Origin: an uncultured bacterium
GTDB lineage: Bacteria > Cyanobacteriota > Vampirovibrionia > Gastranaerophilales > Gastranaerophilaceae
Length of the DNA: 5,585 bases
Assembly: GCA_948888345.1 (NCBI GenBank)
Contig: CAQTPN010000117.1
Span: 1 to 5,585, forward strand
Direction: 5' to 3'
In this document: positions 4,796 through 5,585 of the stretch, one piece after another
How the letters are laid out: every line of letters starts with the position of its first letter
Numbering within the stretch: position 1 is the stretch's first letter
Program-made: the position numbers and the translations under genes
Notes under the pieces: model-generated
The model's input: the letters and a program-made list of their open reading frames with translations, nothing else
Told to the model about the DNA's origin: nothing
Databases searched by the model: none

Positions 4796-5536
4796 TTAAG
4801 AATGCTTTACAAGGTCAAAATCATGATAGTTCCAGGCGTTTTGGTTAATTTTATAGCGAATTTTATCATCCTCTTTTATTATTTCAATTAAAACCCGCTC
4901 TATTGCTTCATCTATAACAATTGAACTTGCAAGACGTTTAAAAGCAGGGTATAGCTTTGCATTTATCTGTTTTAAGCTGAATTCTTTAACATTTAAAATT
5001 TCATCCAGATAACAAGCACCTGCTACAAATTCATCAAGCGGTGTGTTTATATTTTTATTTTCAATATACTCGTTGAATGAAACAAGCTCCATTCTTGATT
5101 TTTTAGCTCTTTTAGCGGAAGATTTTTCTTCTTTTGCGGGTTTTTCTTCCTCTTTATTTTCTTGAGCAGTATTTTCCTGAATATTTGAAGATTCCTGTTT
5201 TTCTTCTTCATTTGAGGTTTCTGTCTCAAGCACAGTATTTTCTTCAAAATTTTCTACAACAACTGCATGTTCTTCTTGAGTTTCTTCAGCCTGTGTTTCC
5301 TGAATTTCTTCTATAGGTTCTTCTTCTTTAATAAGTTCTTCAAGTTTTTTCGGGTCGCCATATTCAAGCTTTGCGGCCTCTTTAAAATTAGTCTCAAAAT
5401 TTTCCCATTCCTCTTTTTTATAAAGGATGGATTTTACATACTGGTCAAATTCACTTTGAATAATATCCGGAATATCGCCTGCAATTGATAATTCGCAAAC
5501 TCCTGAATATTTAACGGTTAATTTATATTTAGCCAT
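4796..5536 (-). CDS. Unknown protein with Glu-rich linker, first gene of the spmAB operon
   Basis: I do not recognise this 246-residue protein. Three parts are visible. The first is an N-terminal mixed alpha/beta region (about 1-62, starting MAKYKLTVKYSGVCELSI). Next is a low-complexity acidic linker (about 63-135) dominated by Glu with Gln, Thr, Ser and Asn, ending in a basic patch KRAKKSR (142-148). Last is a probably folded C-terminal region (about 150-246) with the pattern helix, helix, then IIKEDDKIRYKI, loosely resembling a winged-helix hairpin. No signal peptide or membrane segment is seen, so it is probably cytosolic. ATG at 5536 has GGGG (5548-5545) eight bases upstream. The TAA stop is 13 bp before spmA, so it is probably co-transcribed with spmAB. 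A DNA-binding or scaffold role is only a guess. The promoter is not in the window, because adapter sequence begins 30 bases upstream. Confidence 0.8.
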   Translation of the reverse strand: MAKYKLTVKYSGVCELSIAGDIPDIIQSEFDQYVKSILYKKEEWENFETNFKEAAKLEYGDPKKLEELIKEEEPIEEIQETQAEETQEEHAVVVENFEENTVLETETSNEEEKQESSNIQENTAQENKEEEKPAKEEKSSAKRAKKSRMELVSFNEYIENKNINTPLDEFVAGACYLDEILNVKEFSLKQINAKLYPAFKRLASSIVIDEAIERVLIEIIKEDDKIRYKINQNAWNYHDFDLVKHS

Positions 5537-5544
5537 AAATTTCG

Positions 5545-5548
5545 CCCC
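5545..5548 (-). promoter_or_regulatory. Ribosome binding site of the first spmAB-operon gene
   Basis: GGGG (5548-5545, minus strand), in the context TTGGGGCG, is eight bases before ATG at 5536, supporting that start. Confidence 0.5.
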
Positions 5549-5565
5549 AAGGTTTAATTTTTAGT

Positions 5566-5585
5566 AGATCGGAAGAGCGTCGTGT
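5566..5585. other. Illumina TruSeq adapter remnant at contig end
   Basis: The final 20 bases read AGATCGGAAGAGCGTCGTGT, identical to the beginning of the Illumina TruSeq adapter read through on the second read. This is not genomic sequence. The genuine sequence ends at about 5565, and the region upstream of the minus-strand operon is therefore missing. Confidence 0.96.

Noticed and set aside
5100..5345. Tandem-repeat or CRISPR-like appearance of repeated TTCTTC runs
   Set aside because: There is no regular repeat unit or spacer structure. The pattern is explained by the Glu-rich codons of the minus-strand gene.
5047..5488. Several short frames on both strands over the Glu-rich gene
   Set aside because: They come from the low-complexity GAA/TTC repeats of the acidic linker. 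Phe- or Lys-rich translations in the other frames are expected artefacts.
5545..5585. Possible promoter upstream of the minus-strand operon
   Set aside because: Only about 29 genuine bases precede the start codon before adapter sequence begins, so no promoter can be judged.

Overview
The window is AT-rich bacterial DNA, densely packed with protein genes. It shows no RNA gene, insertion sequence, phage gene or CRISPR array. The best taxonomic clue is the second gene. It looks like LdpA, an iron-sulfur protein otherwise known as a cyanobacterial circadian/redox factor. Together with the low GC, TTG starts and spmA/spmB genes, this suggests a non-photosynthetic relative of Cyanobacteria (Vampirovibrionia/Melainabacteria, for example Gastranaerophilales). 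That placement is an inference from gene content and recall, not from a search. The last 20 bases (5566-5585) are Illumina adapter, so the window runs to a contig end and the true genome sequence stops at about 5565.

Left half, plus strand (1-3045): the 3' part of aspartate kinase lysC (two ACT domains, 5' end cut off by the window), then an LdpA-like double 4Fe-4S protein, tilS (tRNA-Ile lysidine synthase) and hpt (hypoxanthine phosphoribosyltransferase). Spacing is 26 bp, a 4-base ATGA overlap and 19 bp, so this is probably one transcription unit. The tilS-hpt pair is a widespread bacterial gene pair. A perfect 10-bp, terminator-like hairpin lies in the first codons of ldpA and could control read-through from lysC.

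Middle, plus strand (3046-3473): a new promoter with a perfect TATAAT box sits so close to the next start codon that the transcript should be leaderless or nearly so. It drives two small predicted membrane proteins of 85 and 40 residues with overlapping stop and start codons. The second has a strong ribosome binding site.

Right half, minus strand (5536-3476): a three-gene operon read right to left. It encodes an unrecognised 246-residue protein with a Glu-rich linker, then SpmA and SpmB, paired integral membrane proteins of the spore maturation/nucleoside-recognition (Gate) family. SpmA carries an unusual strongly basic C-terminal tail. This operon and the small-membrane-protein pair converge with only two bases between their stop codons.

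Functionally, the plus-strand genes are metabolic and housekeeping (lysine/threonine-family amino acids, tRNA modification, purine salvage) with a possible redox sensor among them. The centre and right are membrane proteins of uncertain function. I see no clear novel system. The points most worth following are LdpA in an apparently clock-free lineage, the internal hairpin, the leaderless small-protein pair, and the unknown protein linked to spmAB.
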